Assembly (NCBI RefSeq): GCF_015706575.1
Contig: NW_024037050.1
Coordinates: 992,001-1,056,000 of the forward strand
DNA length: 64,000 bases
From: Patiria miniata
Lineage: Eukaryota; Echinodermata; Asteroidea; Valvatida; Asterinidae
Reading direction: 5' to 3'
The translations under genes were made by a program, and so were the position numbers. The notes beneath the pieces were generated by a model. That model was not told the origin of the DNA. It did not search any database and saw only the letters and a program-made list of their open reading frames with translations. This document shows positions 1 through 29,757 of this stretch, one piece after another (the stretch's first letter is position 1; each line of letters begins with the position of its first letter).

Positions 1-480
1 TGTTTTGTTTGCAATCGTTTACACATCCTTGTACAGGTGCAAGCCAGCTAGTCTGGTTCCCTGACCTGTCAATTCCACAGAAAAATTGAATTTTTGTATC
101 AATTTCCTATGATGGTTGGCCAACCGTCGTTGAAAAAAACTGAATTTTTTCAGATACTTCCCCTAATCCACCAAATTTAGTTAGACCACATTTTCTTTGC
201 TATTGGTTACACATCCGTGAACAAGTGCAAGCCAGCTAGTCCGGTTCCCTGACCTGACAATTCCCTGACGTCTATAAATTCCTCTTTTTGGTCTGAAGTC
301 GGATCAGGGAACCAGACTACAAGATCAACACCTTTTTTTTGGCTTGGTTTTTCCAGCATCTATGAACACTAAACTTTAAACAGATCAGTGTTACAATCTT
401 TGCTATAAAAGAATACTAACCCCCAAAGCCATCCATTTCTGAAAATTACCGCAAAAGCAAATGATGTACATTCCCTTAAA
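1..480. repeat. Repeat family J, two partial units
   Basis: Contains AGTCTGGTTCCCTGACCT at 50-67, a near copy at 237-254 and its inverse GGGAACCAGACTA at 308-320. The same block, including 'ttttccagcatctatgaacac', recurs at 16070-16375, and a tail piece recurs near 60690-60780. Inverted motifs suggest an old non-autonomous element, but no target duplication was found. Confidence 0.6.
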
Positions 481-1390
481 TTGTAAATGTGATTTGGAAT
501 TACCACCATGTATTTGTGTTGTACAAAAAGACAGGCCATCGATAATGTACACTTTCTAAATTTAAGAAAACTGAGTCAATATTTGGACAAGCCACCACTG
601 TGCACACCTCTTTTTTGTACACTCGTGAATGCATTAATTCATGTGTGAGAGGTTTTTAAAAATTGCCCAATGAAAAAGTGCTTCAATGGACCGTACTGAA
701 ACATACACTAATGGACCCGGTGTTCTCGCATTACCTATTCAGCATTTTACTATAATTTTCAAGTCTCATCTTCCCAAGCTCAGATCTATGACTTAATGTT
801 AATTCCTCCCTTTCTCCCACCAATGGGGATTTTTTTTTTTTGTATGTGAGCACGGGCCACACTAGTCTGCAGGGGCCCTACCCTTCCTCGCGCCATGATT
901 GCTCTGGGCTAAAAATAGCCCTGCCGAGCTATTTATAGCCACACGCTCCATTGAAATGCAATCAATACTCCCCGTCCACAGGGCCGGCCGGCGCACACAC
1001 ACAGAGAGGATTGCTGAACACTGCACAGAGATGGTTGTGTGTGTGTGTGTTATGGTGTGTAGTGTCTGTTAGCCCGAATGACCGTGTACATGTACATGTA
1101 CATGCTAGATTGTGTAAAGAGAAAAAAATGCACATGAATGTGGCCGAGAGCGCGCAGGCAGTAATACTGCTTGTAATATTGGGGGGGGGGGGGGTGGTGT
1201 CTCGTCATTGCCTAGACTGCGTCCTTGCCCGGCCGGTAGTATCTGAGTCATGTGGTACAGCAGGGATGGGCATGGCTTTTGCATAATTCGTGTTGGATTT
1301 TTTTAGTTCTCTCTCCATTTTTTTCCTTTTGTCTTAGTGGGCTCTCCTTAAATTTGAGATTTTTGGGGGTTCAGTTTTAACTCTGTTTCG
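481..1390. other. Intronic sequence, simple repeats only
   Basis: No gene seen. Contains a GT microsatellite near 1034-1052, a TGTACA repeat near 1084-1103 and a G run near 1181-1194. Open frames here are short and repeat-driven. Confidence 0.5.
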
Positions 1391-1596
1391 GGTGGAGGTG
1401 GTCTATCTTGTCATCAAAGATAGAATAATTTGGAGCGCAAAATATGTGTCTTTTTCTGTAAAAATTTCCTCCGAATAAAGCTTGTAAATATCAGGTGGAG
1501 GTGGTCTATCTTGTTATTGAAGATGGAATAATTTGGAGCTTTAAAATATCTGTCCATTTTATAGAAAAAAATTCTCCGAATGAAAATTCAGACTTG
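1391..1596. repeat. Tandem duplication, about 103 bp x 2
   Basis: GGTGGAGGTGGTCTATCTTG starts at 1391 and again at 1494, each followed by diverged copies of 'agaataatttggagc' and 'tcctccgaat'. Two imperfect units. Confidence 0.75.
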
Positions 1597-1653
1597 GTTC
1601 CATTTCTTTGACTTTGCTTCTCCTAAGATATGCACAAATTATAGTTGAAGCTA

Positions 1654-2315
1654 CAGGGTGTGTCAAAAAAAGCGGAACCCAAACCCCCCAAAATATATAT
1701 CATATTTAAAAACATGTGTATCACCAAAAATACTTACTGGAAAGCTAATTTCATAAGCTACTTTTAGATGAAAAAATTACTGAAATTGCTCAATCAGTTT
1801 AAAGAATAGATCACCATTTAAACGCAATGACCCTAAAACCTGTTTCATCAAAAAAAAAACCAATTTATTGTGTGTTCTGACTGTTTGGAACAACAAAGAA
1901 AACGACGCAGAATACTTGCTTTAACAACTGTAGTACACTATGTCTTTATTACAACCCTGGTTAGGCAAACACTACGATTTATAAAATCCACTTTTTTTCA
2001 AAGACGGGCCTTCAAAAGGACTTTGTTGAATATTTTTAACTTTTAAACTGAGGTTTTATCGTTGTTGTTGTTTGAAGACAATAATTGTGACCATGATTCT
2101 TGAAATCACTTTTTTTGGACGAAAGAGGTTTTAGGGTCATTGTGTATAAATGGTGAAATTCTTTGAACGGATTAAGCAATTTCAGTAATTTTTTCATCTA
2201 AAAGTATCTTATGAAATTGGCTTCCCAGTCATTATTATTTTTGGTGCTACATATTTTTTTAAATATGAAATATAATTTTGGGGGTTTGGGTTCCACTTTT
2301 TTTGGAATCGCCCTG
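1654..2315. mobile_element. Tc1/mariner-like MITE with TA target site
   Basis: Inverted ends begin CAGGGTGTGTCAAAAAAAG on the left and read TTTTTTTGGAATCGCCCTG on the right. TA lies on both sides (1652-1653, 2316-2317). The arms stay complementary for well over 100 bases, including 'gatgaaaaaattactgaaat' and its inverse. CAGGGTG-type ends with TA duplication are typical of mariner-derived MITEs. No transposase frame. Confidence 0.85.
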
Positions 2316-2611
2316 TATGATAAAAAGTCAACTGTGCCTAGTGCTGTGAAGGAATCCTGAAATTGAAGGGTTTTTTTTTTAGGATTAAATTGTATGGTTC
2401 CCCCAGTACACTGATGAAGCACATTTTGTTGCGGTCAATAAAAGAGAATGCAAAACTTGAAAACACTTCCTTTAATTTCAAATTTTAAAAATATTTTCTG
2501 TGATTTCACCATGAATTGCATTGTATGAATTCATTTGTACACCGGTGTGTTTCGTTTTTCTAATGCATACTTTTCGTTTCTCTCTTTCCTATTTCAATTC
2601 TTCTTCTGCAG

Positions 2612-19345
<16,734 letters not shown>

Positions 19346-20346
19346 CAACAGCCCTCCCAGATTGACCCCAATCTCCCCTTCACCCCCACCCTCCCCCACC
19401 CCAGTCCTCCAAAGCCTTTCTTCTCAATTTTCACCCAGAGTCCTCTTAGCGGCTACAGCGACGACCCCTGACTGTTGACCTCTTGCGGGTTGCATCGCAG
19501 CCGGGGGAAGAACAGAAGAACAAGGGGATAGAACAAAAAGCGAGAAGACTTGGTCAAAATCAGAGGAAATGGGTTGATTGGTTTGTAGGTTTCACTGTTC
19601 AGGGTTTGGTGAGTCAGCTGAGTGTATGGCCGTTCTGCTCACATTATTCAAATTTTTGAGGTTTTTGGTCTTCTTCTTTTTTTTTGAATTGTGAAGTAAA
19701 ATTTTGCCACGGAAAGTTCCACCACCACAACCACCACAACAACCACCACGAAGTATGCGAGCTTTATACTCAGAACCCAGCCACCGAACCCAGAGTGGTT
19801 TTACACAGAGTTATACAATAAATTACAAAAAAAAAAAACTTCAAAAAAAAAAAAATTGTGAACATTGATAATATTTAAATGAAACACGACAAAAAAAAAG
19901 ATTTAATGAAAATTGTTGCAATGTAATTTTACAGTTTAAATTAAATTACGAAGATGAATACGAGCGAGAGTGGCGTTGTCATGGAAACCGTGAAGTGATT
20001 GACGCCACGGCTCGTATTTATTTGTTGCATGCATGACTGTACATATCCTAAAATAAAATTCTTAAGTTTACTTCAAGCTTGATGAAAAAGGGGGGAAAAA
20101 ACAACTAAAATAGATTTTAAAGACAAAGAAAATAACAGTGACTCTGCGAGAATGAAAAATGAAAGAAAAACCAGAAATAAAATCTGTCAGACTTAAAAAA
20201 AACATAAAGTAGCAATAGTTTACAGTCGACAGTCAAAACTTTCAAAACGCTTTACAAACTCGGCAGTAGATCCTCCCCAAGTATTAGAATGCACGCTGTA
20301 AACTCTTGGCACAATAACCACAGCCTTTTTACGGCCACATTTGGAG
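19346..20346 (+). other. GNAS: GNAS 3' UTR / downstream flank
   Basis: No coding frame is seen. The stretch starts with C-rich sequence after the stop and becomes A-rich. An AATAAA signal lies at 19817-19822, followed within ten bases by A runs, and more AATAAA-like sites lie near 20053. The likeliest 3' UTR of GNAS ends near 19840, but longer forms are possible. Confidence 0.5.
19817..19822 (+). terminator. Candidate polyadenylation signal of GNAS
   Basis: A canonical AATAAA hexamer 472 bases after the stop codon. The downstream A runs could be genomic and could mimic a cleavage site, so only transcript ends can settle it. Confidence 0.4.
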
Positions 20347-20350
20347 CTAA

Positions 20351-20575
20351 GGCCAAAAAAACCAAATTGTCGGTCTCTCTGGTCAGCGCACGCATCGATT
20401 TCGATCATTCGCGTCAATTTTTGTTTTTTCAAATTTTCGTGGGCAGCTGGACTCAAAATGATGGAGGGCACCATGGTATATGATGGAGGACACCAAGGTG
20501 TATACAGACACAAAAAAGCAAGAGTACCCACCTTGTCTGTACAATCCAAGCTTGAAAAAAAACAAAAAAAAAACT
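20351..20575. mobile_element. Family A GGCC-A(n) MITE, truncated copy
   Basis: TAA precedes GGCCAAAAAAACCAAATTG, then GGTCTCTCTGGTCAGCGC, a GC-rich box, GGAGGACACCAAGGTGTA and CACCTTGTCTGTACAATCCA. The far GGCC end is lost. Full copies are at 35151, 36701 and 39790. Confidence 0.8.
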
Positions 20576-20694
20576 AGACTTAGTTTGTGGACAAACACAG
20601 GGCTGTTTCGGTAACTTTTTGTGACGTGACAGTTTCAAGTATAAGTTCCATCAAGGAAGGATGTGTAGTTCTGTTTAAAATAAATGGTGGCATA

Positions 20695-21245
20695 CTATGT
20701 GATTACATTCTCATAGAGCTTTGAATTATGACGTCACATGTCACGTGATTACATCATGATGACGTTACATCACTTTTCATCTATAACACATCACGGTCTA
20801 GGTACGCACCAATGTTCAACATAATCAGACATGTAGTTCTGAAGATATTGGCCGTCAAAATATGCACTTTAATATGAGGTCACATGTCACGTGATGACGT
20901 CAGCATGACGTCACTTGAATTTTCATCTTTATCACATCCTGGTCTAGGTACATACCAAGTTTCAACCCAATCAGACCTGTAGTTCTGTAGATATTGGCCT
21001 TTAAAAAAATGCAATTTTAATGTGACGTCACATGTCACGTGATGACGTCATCGTGACGTCACTAAATGTTCATCTATACCACATCCAAGTTTCGGTACGT
21101 ACCAAGTTTCAACCCAATCAGACCTGTAGTTCTGTAGGTATTGGCCTTTAAAATCTGCAATTTTAATGTGACCTCACATGTCACATGATGACGTCATCTA
21201 ACGTCACTGAAATTTTCATCTATAACACATCCCAGTTTAAGTACC
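20695..21245. repeat. Tandem array, period about 147 bp, with TGACGTCA sites
   Basis: Units are anchored by GTCACATGTCACGTGATGAC near 20733, 20880, 21026 and 21174. Each also carries TTTTCATCT, ACATCC and CAAGTTTCAACCCAATCAGA in the better copies. Several exact TGACGTCA octamers and CACGTG hexamers lie inside. About 3.5 units, starting 1.35 kb after the GNAS stop. Confidence 0.85.
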
Positions 21246-22344
21246 TACCAAAATTCATTTGCAATGACCCGGAAAAGTACCTGCCGATTTAAAGACGGAA
21301 ATCTTGCTCAAATTGAGGATAGGACTGGTATCAAATACCCTGTGGAATTATTCCGCCTGAAATGGTTTTGTTTGAAAGAAAACTACATTGAAAGTGGTTT
21401 TAAAATATGGTGCCCGCGGCTGCACTTTTTGACATGTGTTTAAATAGCAACGGAATCCAGTAACGGGACTCGAAGAAGTTTGCACACATTTTATTGAAAT
21501 GTACAGTAGCCACTGCCAACTCTCCCTGAAGCTGCAGAAAGTTCCCTGAAAACAAACCAATTTTTCCATGTTCTGATGAACATATTGGAAAATCTGCCTG
21601 ATTATGGAAACTTTTTCCCTATTATGTTGAGTGTAATTCTAAATATCTCCCAGATTGTTATACACAATCTCCCTGATTGCAAGATGCAAACGTTGGCAGT
21701 ACTGATCTACAAACTTCAACAGGTTAGTTGATATGCACCCTACTTTAAAGATTTAGAGCAATTGCGTGCTTAAAGTTTGAATAAAAAATGCACAAAAAGC
21801 AAATGATCTACGTACCTTTCAAAACTTACTGGAAGAACGTCTGAAAGGTTCATGCAGAATTGTTAGTTGGTGGTTCGCAGTGCACCGAAAAGCAGTACTT
21901 CCGAGCATCGTTCTGACAATAAGTTTTCTTTCATTTTTCCTTCTCTGCCGACACCAGTGAGTCACTGATGGATGTGTTTGAATACTTTATTGGGGGAAAT
22001 TTTGGGGGGTTTTCTTTTATTTTTTTAAAGAAATTCGCCCAATCCTACTCTCCTGTAAGCAGGAATTTTTCGTGTTTGCTTTTTACGATCGTGTGTATAT
22101 TATATAGGTTTGAAGATGATAAGATTGAATGGGAAAGAGAATATGTAGTTTGAAGAGTCATTCGTTCGGGAAGGGGGGGGGGGCGCTAACATGAAATCAT
22201 TGTAAAAAAATCCCAGGAGGTGGTATGATTCTACACAGTTGATTAGGTCATGTTAAGGATTTGGTTTTTTCCAATTGGTCACACAAGTGTGAAGTAAATG
22301 AACTGATCATCAGAAATCACACTAAATTTCAGCACTCTGCGAAT
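21246..22344. other. Intergenic, nothing recognised
   Basis: No supported gene. A G run lies at 22173-22183. Short frames only. Confidence 0.4.
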
Positions 22345-22602
22345 TGACTGTGTGCGCGAGTAGGTGCGCTTTTGGACCACTCGTGAGAGACCAGTGGACG
22401 GGTCACACCGCAGGCGTGTACCGGAACGCGCGCATATTGCACAAACTAAGCACAACTACCTTTATTCTGAATGTGCACAGAGCCATAGCGTCTTAGCATG
22501 AGCGTCTCTGCGTCATTGGATATGCATTCGAACATCCATCCCTGTAGTCACCCCCAACTCTCCGTTTGTAACCGTTGAGCGGGTATTTGGGCACAGAGCC
22601 CA
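22345..22602 (-). mobile_element. Family E MITE, copy 2
   Basis: Left AT then TGACTGTGTGCGC; right end GGGCACAGAGCCCA. Inner 'cacccccaactctc' and GTAACCGTTGAG match copy 1. The right AT flank has decayed. Confidence 0.7.
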
Positions 22603-23518
22603 AACTGGAAATATAAACGTACACTAATTTCATCACTAGATCTCGTCTCGTCATGAGATCTAATCTCATCACTAGATTTGATAACGCCATGGATATTTTT
22701 GCGAAGACGGCATCCCCACCTAAATGGTAATGTTGCGCAGTCTACTGAAAATATTTACTACTGTATGTGTGACCAAATCTGGAGAGAAACAAATCATGTC
22801 CAGCGAGAGATTTTTGAAACACAATACAGCAAACCGATGAAATTTGTCCTTGATTTTTGCCGCAAAAAAACCCGGAACAAACCAACTGTAGAATCATGTT
22901 AGAGTCATCAGCTTCAAATCTGCATTTTTAAATGGCAAAAAAATGTCAGAAGTTAATTTTTTTTCAAAATTTAATTGAAAAAAATATAAAAAAATAAAGG
23001 AGGGCTTTTAATTAATGTAATTATCATACCATTGTGGTAGTGAACGGGAAAGGATTGACAGAAAAAACCACTTAGATGAATTACAAATTTTTATTTATTT
23101 TTATTTAGGACATGTACATATTATATAGTCAGGCCATCATGCAAATTCATTGTCTTTTTTGTGTGTGTGTGTTTGGGAATTTTTTTTTTTTTAATCTGTC
23201 TCTTAAGTCAATGGAAAGAAGGACCGCGCTGTACGTGGTCGCCATCATGATGTTAAATGAATAGTTGTGATTTATATAGTGATTGTGTGAATTTGTTAAA
23301 AACAAAAACAAAAAAACCTGACACTAACATGCAAGTTGTACATACAGTGCAAAGATAGACAAAACAAACATAAACAAAAAAATTGATGAGGGAAAATCTT
23401 TTACCATACTTTTTCACCCGGTGGTTTTCTCTATTTTACTTTCTGTATAGCTCTCTCAGTGCTCGTTTTTTGGGGGGTTTAATTTTATTTCTAAATTGTG
23501 TTAGGAAAATTAAATGAG
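22603..23518. other. Intergenic, AT-rich
   Basis: No gene seen. The short repeated phrase ATCTCRTC near 22640-22675 and T runs are the only structure noticed. Confidence 0.4.
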
Positions 23519-23953
23519 AGAGATTTCGCCTCCGAAAGGATACGTGTACGTATATGTTTAGCTATCCATAACCTATCGACCATTGGGTTGTTTCGCATCG
23601 TGTAGGCATACACATTCGTTTAGGCAACGGAACGGTTACTAATAAAAGCAGTAATCCAACATGGCAGCCTCTGATGAAAGCCTCGTACCTGCGGCTAACC
23701 CTGCTTTGAAACACAGACAAATGGAACATTTAGGTTCGGTAATTTATGCTCTTTCAAGCAAATCAAACGCAACTAAATAAATTAGCACAAAACAGCCTGG
23801 AAATTGACAGTTCACTATGCGTTTCACATTACGCATAGCGCGCGACATATCCATGACGTGCCAACGCGTAGCGGATAGCAAGTGTCACTAGACCACACAA
23901 AGGAACGAACTATTTGGTGCAACGACCGTATCCGTTTGTTTGCGAAACCTCTC
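23519..23953. mobile_element. Family F MITE, copy 2
   Basis: Ends AGAGATTTCGCCTCC and TTTGCGAAACCTCTCT. Shares the internal order of motifs with 9297-9735 at nearly the same length (435 against 439 bases). Confidence 0.75.
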
Positions 23954-25619
23954 TAATATGCGACAGCAAATAGGTGATTTCCAACTATGAAGCAAACCTT
24001 TTTTCTTTCTTTTTTTGTATGAACGTTTGGCAACAGTCTTGGTTATGGGCAGAGTCAGTGGTTCATTCTGGCGGAGAATTCCGGTTAGCGTATTACCCCC
24101 CTTGTTTCTTGTGATTGTTCGTATTTATTATTCTAGAGAGAATTTCCCCCCTATTTGTGAGGGCGAAAAATATGTGAGGGTGAAACATCCTGTTGTATAT
24201 ACTAAAAGTCACCAACTAGTGTTTTTCAATCTCTGGAAAGACAAAAAAAATCATAGCTGATCTGTTGTGGGCCTTTTTTTTTTTTCTTTAATCTTTCTTT
24301 AATTTGAGAATGAAAATCAACACAAATTTCATTCAAACAAACACGTTGAGCATCATCGGCACATTTTATATGGCAACTTAGGTAATTGTGACCATTTAGT
24401 TGTTTTGCTAGAAACCCTGAGTGAAGTTGTATTCCATATTAGAAGATCTTGCCCAGTTTTATCATTTTGTTGCCTAAAAGTAGACATTGCAGTTAATACA
24501 GAATGGCATTTCGCTTGAGAATAACTCCCTGGTGACTCGAGGGTTTTACAATATCAATTGCTGGACACCCTTTGGAACCACAAACACTAGGGTTGTTTTT
24601 ACCAGGTTCGAGCCAAAGAAACAAAAGATTTTCCTTTGAGGGCGGAAATGCAACTTGTGGTGTCATAATCACTGGTCATCGTGAATCCATCACCAGCCAA
24701 TCACAAGTCATCCAGGCCCAAGTCAACTCACAAGTTATTCAGTGAACTGCTACGAAGGCGTTCCTTTGCAATGGTTCGTCTACTGTTAACTTGTGACTAG
24801 ACTTGTGAACTGGCCTGCGATTAACTTGCGACTGGACTTGTGATGTGCTTGTGATCCATGTACCTGATTGGCCACCAGCGGGGGAAATATGTCGGATAAA
24901 ACTGGGCACGGTTTTTATTAAACACTGTTACGAATGTGTGAACTGTTGTACGTAGTTCCCGTTTTGTCATTAGTGTTGTAGGAAGTACAGCGAATCCGCT
25001 AATTGAGATACGGTCTTTGAGAAGCATCGGTTGTGTCTAGCAACTGTAGGGCTCAAGCTCACGATTTGAACTTGGACTGGGCAGAAATTACAACCCTACT
25101 GCCGTTTCATGTGTGTGTCGCTTTATGCCATGTGCCTGTATCACTCATGCATAACTCAACATACATGTATGTGATACACAAAACAGCAGGAGTCAACATT
25201 TTTGGTAGAGAATGTCATTGTGCTTGTTCAACTGGCTAAGATCGTTTCTGACTTCTCAAAGACGTAAACTCAACTGCAGGGATTTTATTTTTTATTTTTA
25301 TGGACCCTGGGACCAATTAGACTTTAAAAAAAATCAAACTATGGCAAATAATTTGTGTTCAAAAAAAGTAATGAGATTTCCGCAGATTTATATCCAGTAT
25401 TATTTCTTTTGTTTTGTCAAAATAATTAGAAATGTGTTAAAAAAAGAGTTAGGTTAATTCTAATACACTCTCTAGTTGATATGTATACAACTTGCACAGC
25501 CGCAAATTTCGAACTCCACCTTTGTATTTCTTTGTTGGTCTCTGTGTTGTTGACTTTATTTACTGTTGTGCTGTGTGTATGGAACGGCCGGCCACGTGTC
25601 CTGTCCACGTGTTTCACAT
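23954..25619. other. Intergenic with a weak inverted repeat
   Basis: Near 24683-24883 phrases such as CCAATCACAAG and CTTGTGA recur in inverse order, suggesting a decayed hairpin element. Otherwise no gene or RNA recognised. Confidence 0.35.
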
Positions 25620-26046
25620 TGAGTGCGTTCGATTACTCCCCCCGCGCCTACTCGTTTGATTTACCTCTCACATGACTTCTCATGATTACTCAAGCCTGGC
25701 CCAAGTGACCGACTCGCCGAGCCGGTTAGTTGGGTAAGTATCCCATAAGGCCATGCAATAAACATGGCTGCCAACGTGACGTCCGGCAGGTGCCTTAGGC
25801 TGTGTGCTTCTAGAGCTACGTCTATTGTCAGCCCGTCCCCGCGTATTTTCAATGGGCGCGGACCTAGACCTAGCTCTAGACAGTTGATTCGGATGCAGCC
25901 TCAGTGTCGTGTCAAAGTTCAACTTTCCAGCTCTTGCACGAAACTTTACCCGAAACCGTTCGTTTATTTAGCTCCACTGCGCGCATGTCTGTCATCACAT
26001 GAGGAGCAGGCGCGAGTAAGCTGGGGGAAGTAATCGAACGCACTCA
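25620..26046. mobile_element. MITE with 18 bp perfect inverted ends
   Basis: TGAGTGCGTTCGATTACT at 25620-25637 and its exact inverse AGTAATCGAACGCACTCA at 26029-26046. Pairing continues imperfectly through the CGCGCCTACTCG region. Family not assigned; target duplication unclear. Confidence 0.75.
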
Positions 26047-29000
26047 AGATGTGATGACATAGGGGTTAAGACTGGAGCTTTGGGTAACTTGAATATGCTT
26101 GGCACAGCAGGGCACGGGGAACTAGTCCACCAGCGTCCTTCCAAATGAGGCATATTAAACTGAAAAACAAACAAAATTTCCCTGATCGAAGAAACATGAC
26201 TCAATGCTTTTTCATTTGTCATGCCTATATCCAGTCTTATCTACACTGATCCCATGTCCTGTTACAACTAGGTTACAGAAGTTGTTTGTTTACTTGTTTT
26301 TGTTTGTTTGTTGTTTGGGTTTGTTTTGAGTTTGGCCTGGTCATAAATCTTTTAGTTGTCTTCAATGTTGTTTTCTTGTCATTTTGTTAGTCTGTGTGCA
26401 CGTCAGTTTGCCCATTCCTTTTTCTTTAAAATAGCTTAATGTGTATTGTCTTGGCCATCTGTAATGTGATTCTGTATGTTCTCTTTGTCAGTCTGTCTGT
26501 TTTTCTGTCTGTAGCTTCTCTGTGCCTCCCCTGTAATTCAAATGCAGTCATTATTTCTTGCTTTATTCCCCCCCCCCCCCCTTCCCGGTAGCACTCGGCA
26601 CATATCGCTCTTGCATGTTGTGAGTACTTGGGCATCTCAACCCGTGCATTTTCAACACTTTATTTCGAGCTCTCGTTTCTATGTCACATTTCTTATGATC
26701 CCTTGGTTTTTTGGGGTTTTTAAAAAAAATTTTGTTTAGGTTATTCTGCACCAAACACCGATGTGCACACACACGCATACAAACCATGACCATGAACATC
26801 ATAGGTACAAGCAATAAAACAAGACTTATTAAGTTTTAAAAAATTCTTTTAAGAAACAAAAAGAGATTAAAAAAACTTCACACTATGTGTCAGTTGTTGT
26901 TGAACTTCTCTTTTGCTGCAGCTGTGGGTTTGTGTTTTTAATTTTCTTTTGTTCTTGAGTAGCTACGATAGAACTAGCTGCCCACACAATTTATATATAA
27001 ATATTTAAACAAATAAAACTTAAATCTTGTAGTCAACTTGTGTGAGTGGACTTTCTAATTATGCACATGTGCAGTGCTTTTGTCAAATAAAACAAAAAAT
27101 TAAGATTAAAAAAAAAAAAAGTTGGGTCATCTTTTTTAAATACAATTCAGTTGTGCACAGGTCAGTCTCTCACAGTGTACAGTTGAAATCTTTCTTTTTT
27201 TGGAAAAAGTGGTCATGTGGTGTTAGCACATAGAGTTCTTCAGTTCACGTGGTATTGAGTATTGGACTCATTCTTGATAAAAAAAACAAGTATTGGATTG
27301 CAACAGCACACACATCTGTGTATACAATAAACGGGCGTAATATTTTAGAGTAATGTAACAAAACAATTTGATGTAACACACTAGTCGATTTTTATGCACT
27401 GTGGTAAAATCGATCTAGGTTACAAATTTGATGTCATTGCAGATGTTAGGCCCCAATTAGAGCAGTGGTCCCAACTACAGTTGGGTCAGTCCTAACTAGT
27501 CCTAACTAGTCCTAACTGTACTTGGGACAGTCCCAACTATGGTTGAGACAGTCTTAACTATAGTTGGGACGATGCTGTAGTTGGGGTGTAACACATCTCT
27601 CAACTGGAAACTTTGGGGCAAGAGTGTGCATAGCAAATTATAATCTTCAGCCTGTAATTAAAGTGATGCAATTTTTGTTTACATTTGTTTATATTTATGA
27701 CATGTCAGATCAATTGTCAAACTTTTTAGCCCCCATCGATTGCTAGGTTAATGGGTAACTGTCGATAACATGTTTGTGATGTGGGGGGGGGGGGGCATGG
27801 TATGCCCAACAGCAGCGAATGTTACATGATAAGCTTAGTGTTAATAAAAGTTGCACCGTTTTGTATAAAAGTTATTAAGGGGGCATTGTGTAAAAAGCCA
27901 AGTTGACTTTTTCGTAAGTCGCTATGATGATAATTCAACTTTTCAACTAGCATGATAACATTTCAACTGTTGCTTAATGAATGAACGAGCATTCTGCATT
28001 GTTACTGTTGCGCCTCGTGATGTATGGCCAAGTAAAAAAATTAAGCAGTTTCTTGTCTGGCCTTGTTTAAAAAATGAAGGATTTTTTTGCTTTTTTTCCC
28101 CCAAGATGGCAGATTTTCCAAGATAGCGGATGGATTCTTCAATTTTCTCGACTATTTTGTCAATTCAAAATTGTGTCCTAAGGAGCCATAACCCTTTCTA
28201 CAAAGCTACAAGTTTGTTGGAAACAAATTAAAAAAGACAATGTATGTGCAAAATATTGTGCAAATGTATGAATTAAAAAAAGAAAAACACTTAAAAAGGA
28301 GGCGTCCGGGGAAAAAGGCTGGGGGCACGAGAAACTGGTTTATTGTTTTTACTTGGCCTAATACCGGATGGGTTTCCTGTGCACAACTGGCAATTGTTGT
28401 AAAAAAAAAGAAACAAACAACACTCCAGTCTTTTTTTGGTGTCATTCAGTGTCTGTGCGATGGGTTCAAACAACCTGTCGAAAAAACATCTTGTATTATA
28501 TTATATTACAATTAGAATTGAAAAGAGTAAATGGAAATTAAGAAGAAAAAAAAATGAGAAAAAAAAATGAGAAAAAAAAAAAGAAAAACCAGCACAGCGC
28601 TATTGATATTTAACGGAGTATTCAGAAACAAACGAAAACCCATTTTTCCATTGACTGTGAGATTTGAATTATTATTACAAGATGTACGTGGCTGTAGACA
28701 AAGGTGTTAACACGGTTACGCTGCCTTTTTCTTCAGTAAGAAATTAATAAAAATATACTAGAATAGCCCATTCTGTTGATATCTGGTGTCTTCTGCGCAT
28801 ATTTTCTTGTTTTGTTGCCTCTTAACCTTCTGGAAGTGAACGTTTCTACATTAACACCCCACCCCACACGATCAAAATTTATTCCCCTTCTGGGACACTC
28901 ATAGAGCTTTATAATGTTCTTTATTATACAGCTCTATGGGGACACTGCATGTCCACGCCCCCAACCTGGGTGCCCCCCCCCCCCCCCCCCCCCAATTTAA

Positions 29001-29298
29001 AATATTGACTTAATCAAAAATGTATAGCACTTGCCTTCAGTTGAACCCCCCCCCCCCCCCCTTGAAAAATTGGTGCACCCCAGGTGCCCCCTCAGAAGTT
29101 AAATTTAACTTCCAACCTAGTTACGCTACTGGCCACTCCCCTAAAAGGTAAAATGTATACAGGCATGCAACTTTCCTTGGATCAGCTGATTTCATCGTTT
29201 TTCACCTCACACTTATCATCTTATGCCATTAAAAATTGAAAAACACTGTACATGTACAAAATATTTGGAATTTCCTCTTTCTTTCTTTTTTGGCTACA
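26047..29298. other. Intergenic, simple repeats only
   Basis: C or G runs near 26570-26581, 27783-27794, 28974-28993 and 29046-29060. Near 27466-27590 a cluster of CCCAACTA/TAGTTGGGA words and three TCCTAACTAG units forms a degenerate dyad-rich block. No promoter element for the next gene could be identified with confidence. Confidence 0.4.
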
Positions 29299-29530
29299 AA
29301 TCGTGAATATTGACGTCAATGGTTGCGACCGGAGAGCGAGACAGTAAATATTTACAGTAAATATTTACGTCAATATTCACGATTAGGGGCAAGTCGTGAA
29401 TTTAAATTGCGGGTAACACCAGCTGGGAAAGACATCTCTTCTGGGAAGAAGTGTGGTTCTGAAAAGAACCGGTTGGTTGAGTGTTCTCTGTCCAGCCTCA
29501 GGAGGGTGAGATGTCAATATTCACGATTTT
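29299..29530. repeat. Inverted repeat block with ATCGTGAATATTGACGTCAA
   Basis: ATCGTGAATATTGACGTCAA near 29301 is answered by ACGTCAATATTCACGATT near 29367 and TGTCAATATTCACGATTT near 29511. It lies 230-460 bases before the RMDN1 start codon, so it could be element ends or upstream regulatory sequence. Each unit contains GACGTCA. Confidence 0.5.
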
Positions 29531-29757
29531 CGATGTCTCTTCAGAGCCACCATACAGAGGCCTAAAATCTTGTGGAAGCCCAACTAAAAGAATAACCAAA
29601 CCCGAGGTTTGGAAAACGCCCTTTATAAAAAAGCGGGTAGTCTGCGAATGTTATAGGGCGCCCTCAGCTGTCGGGGTTGTAGTCTGGTGCTCATTGCAGA
29701 TGATAGCGATATAGAAGGGTTGAAATTTGGGAGTAAGACCGCGTTGTGCGTTGGAAG

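Noticed and set aside
951-1286. 111-residue plus-strand frame
   Set aside because: Dominated by GT and TGTACA microsatellites and a G run; no protein character.
20695-21245. CRISPR-like array
   Set aside because: Repeats are 147 bp with no constant-repeat/variable-spacer layout, and the genome is animal.
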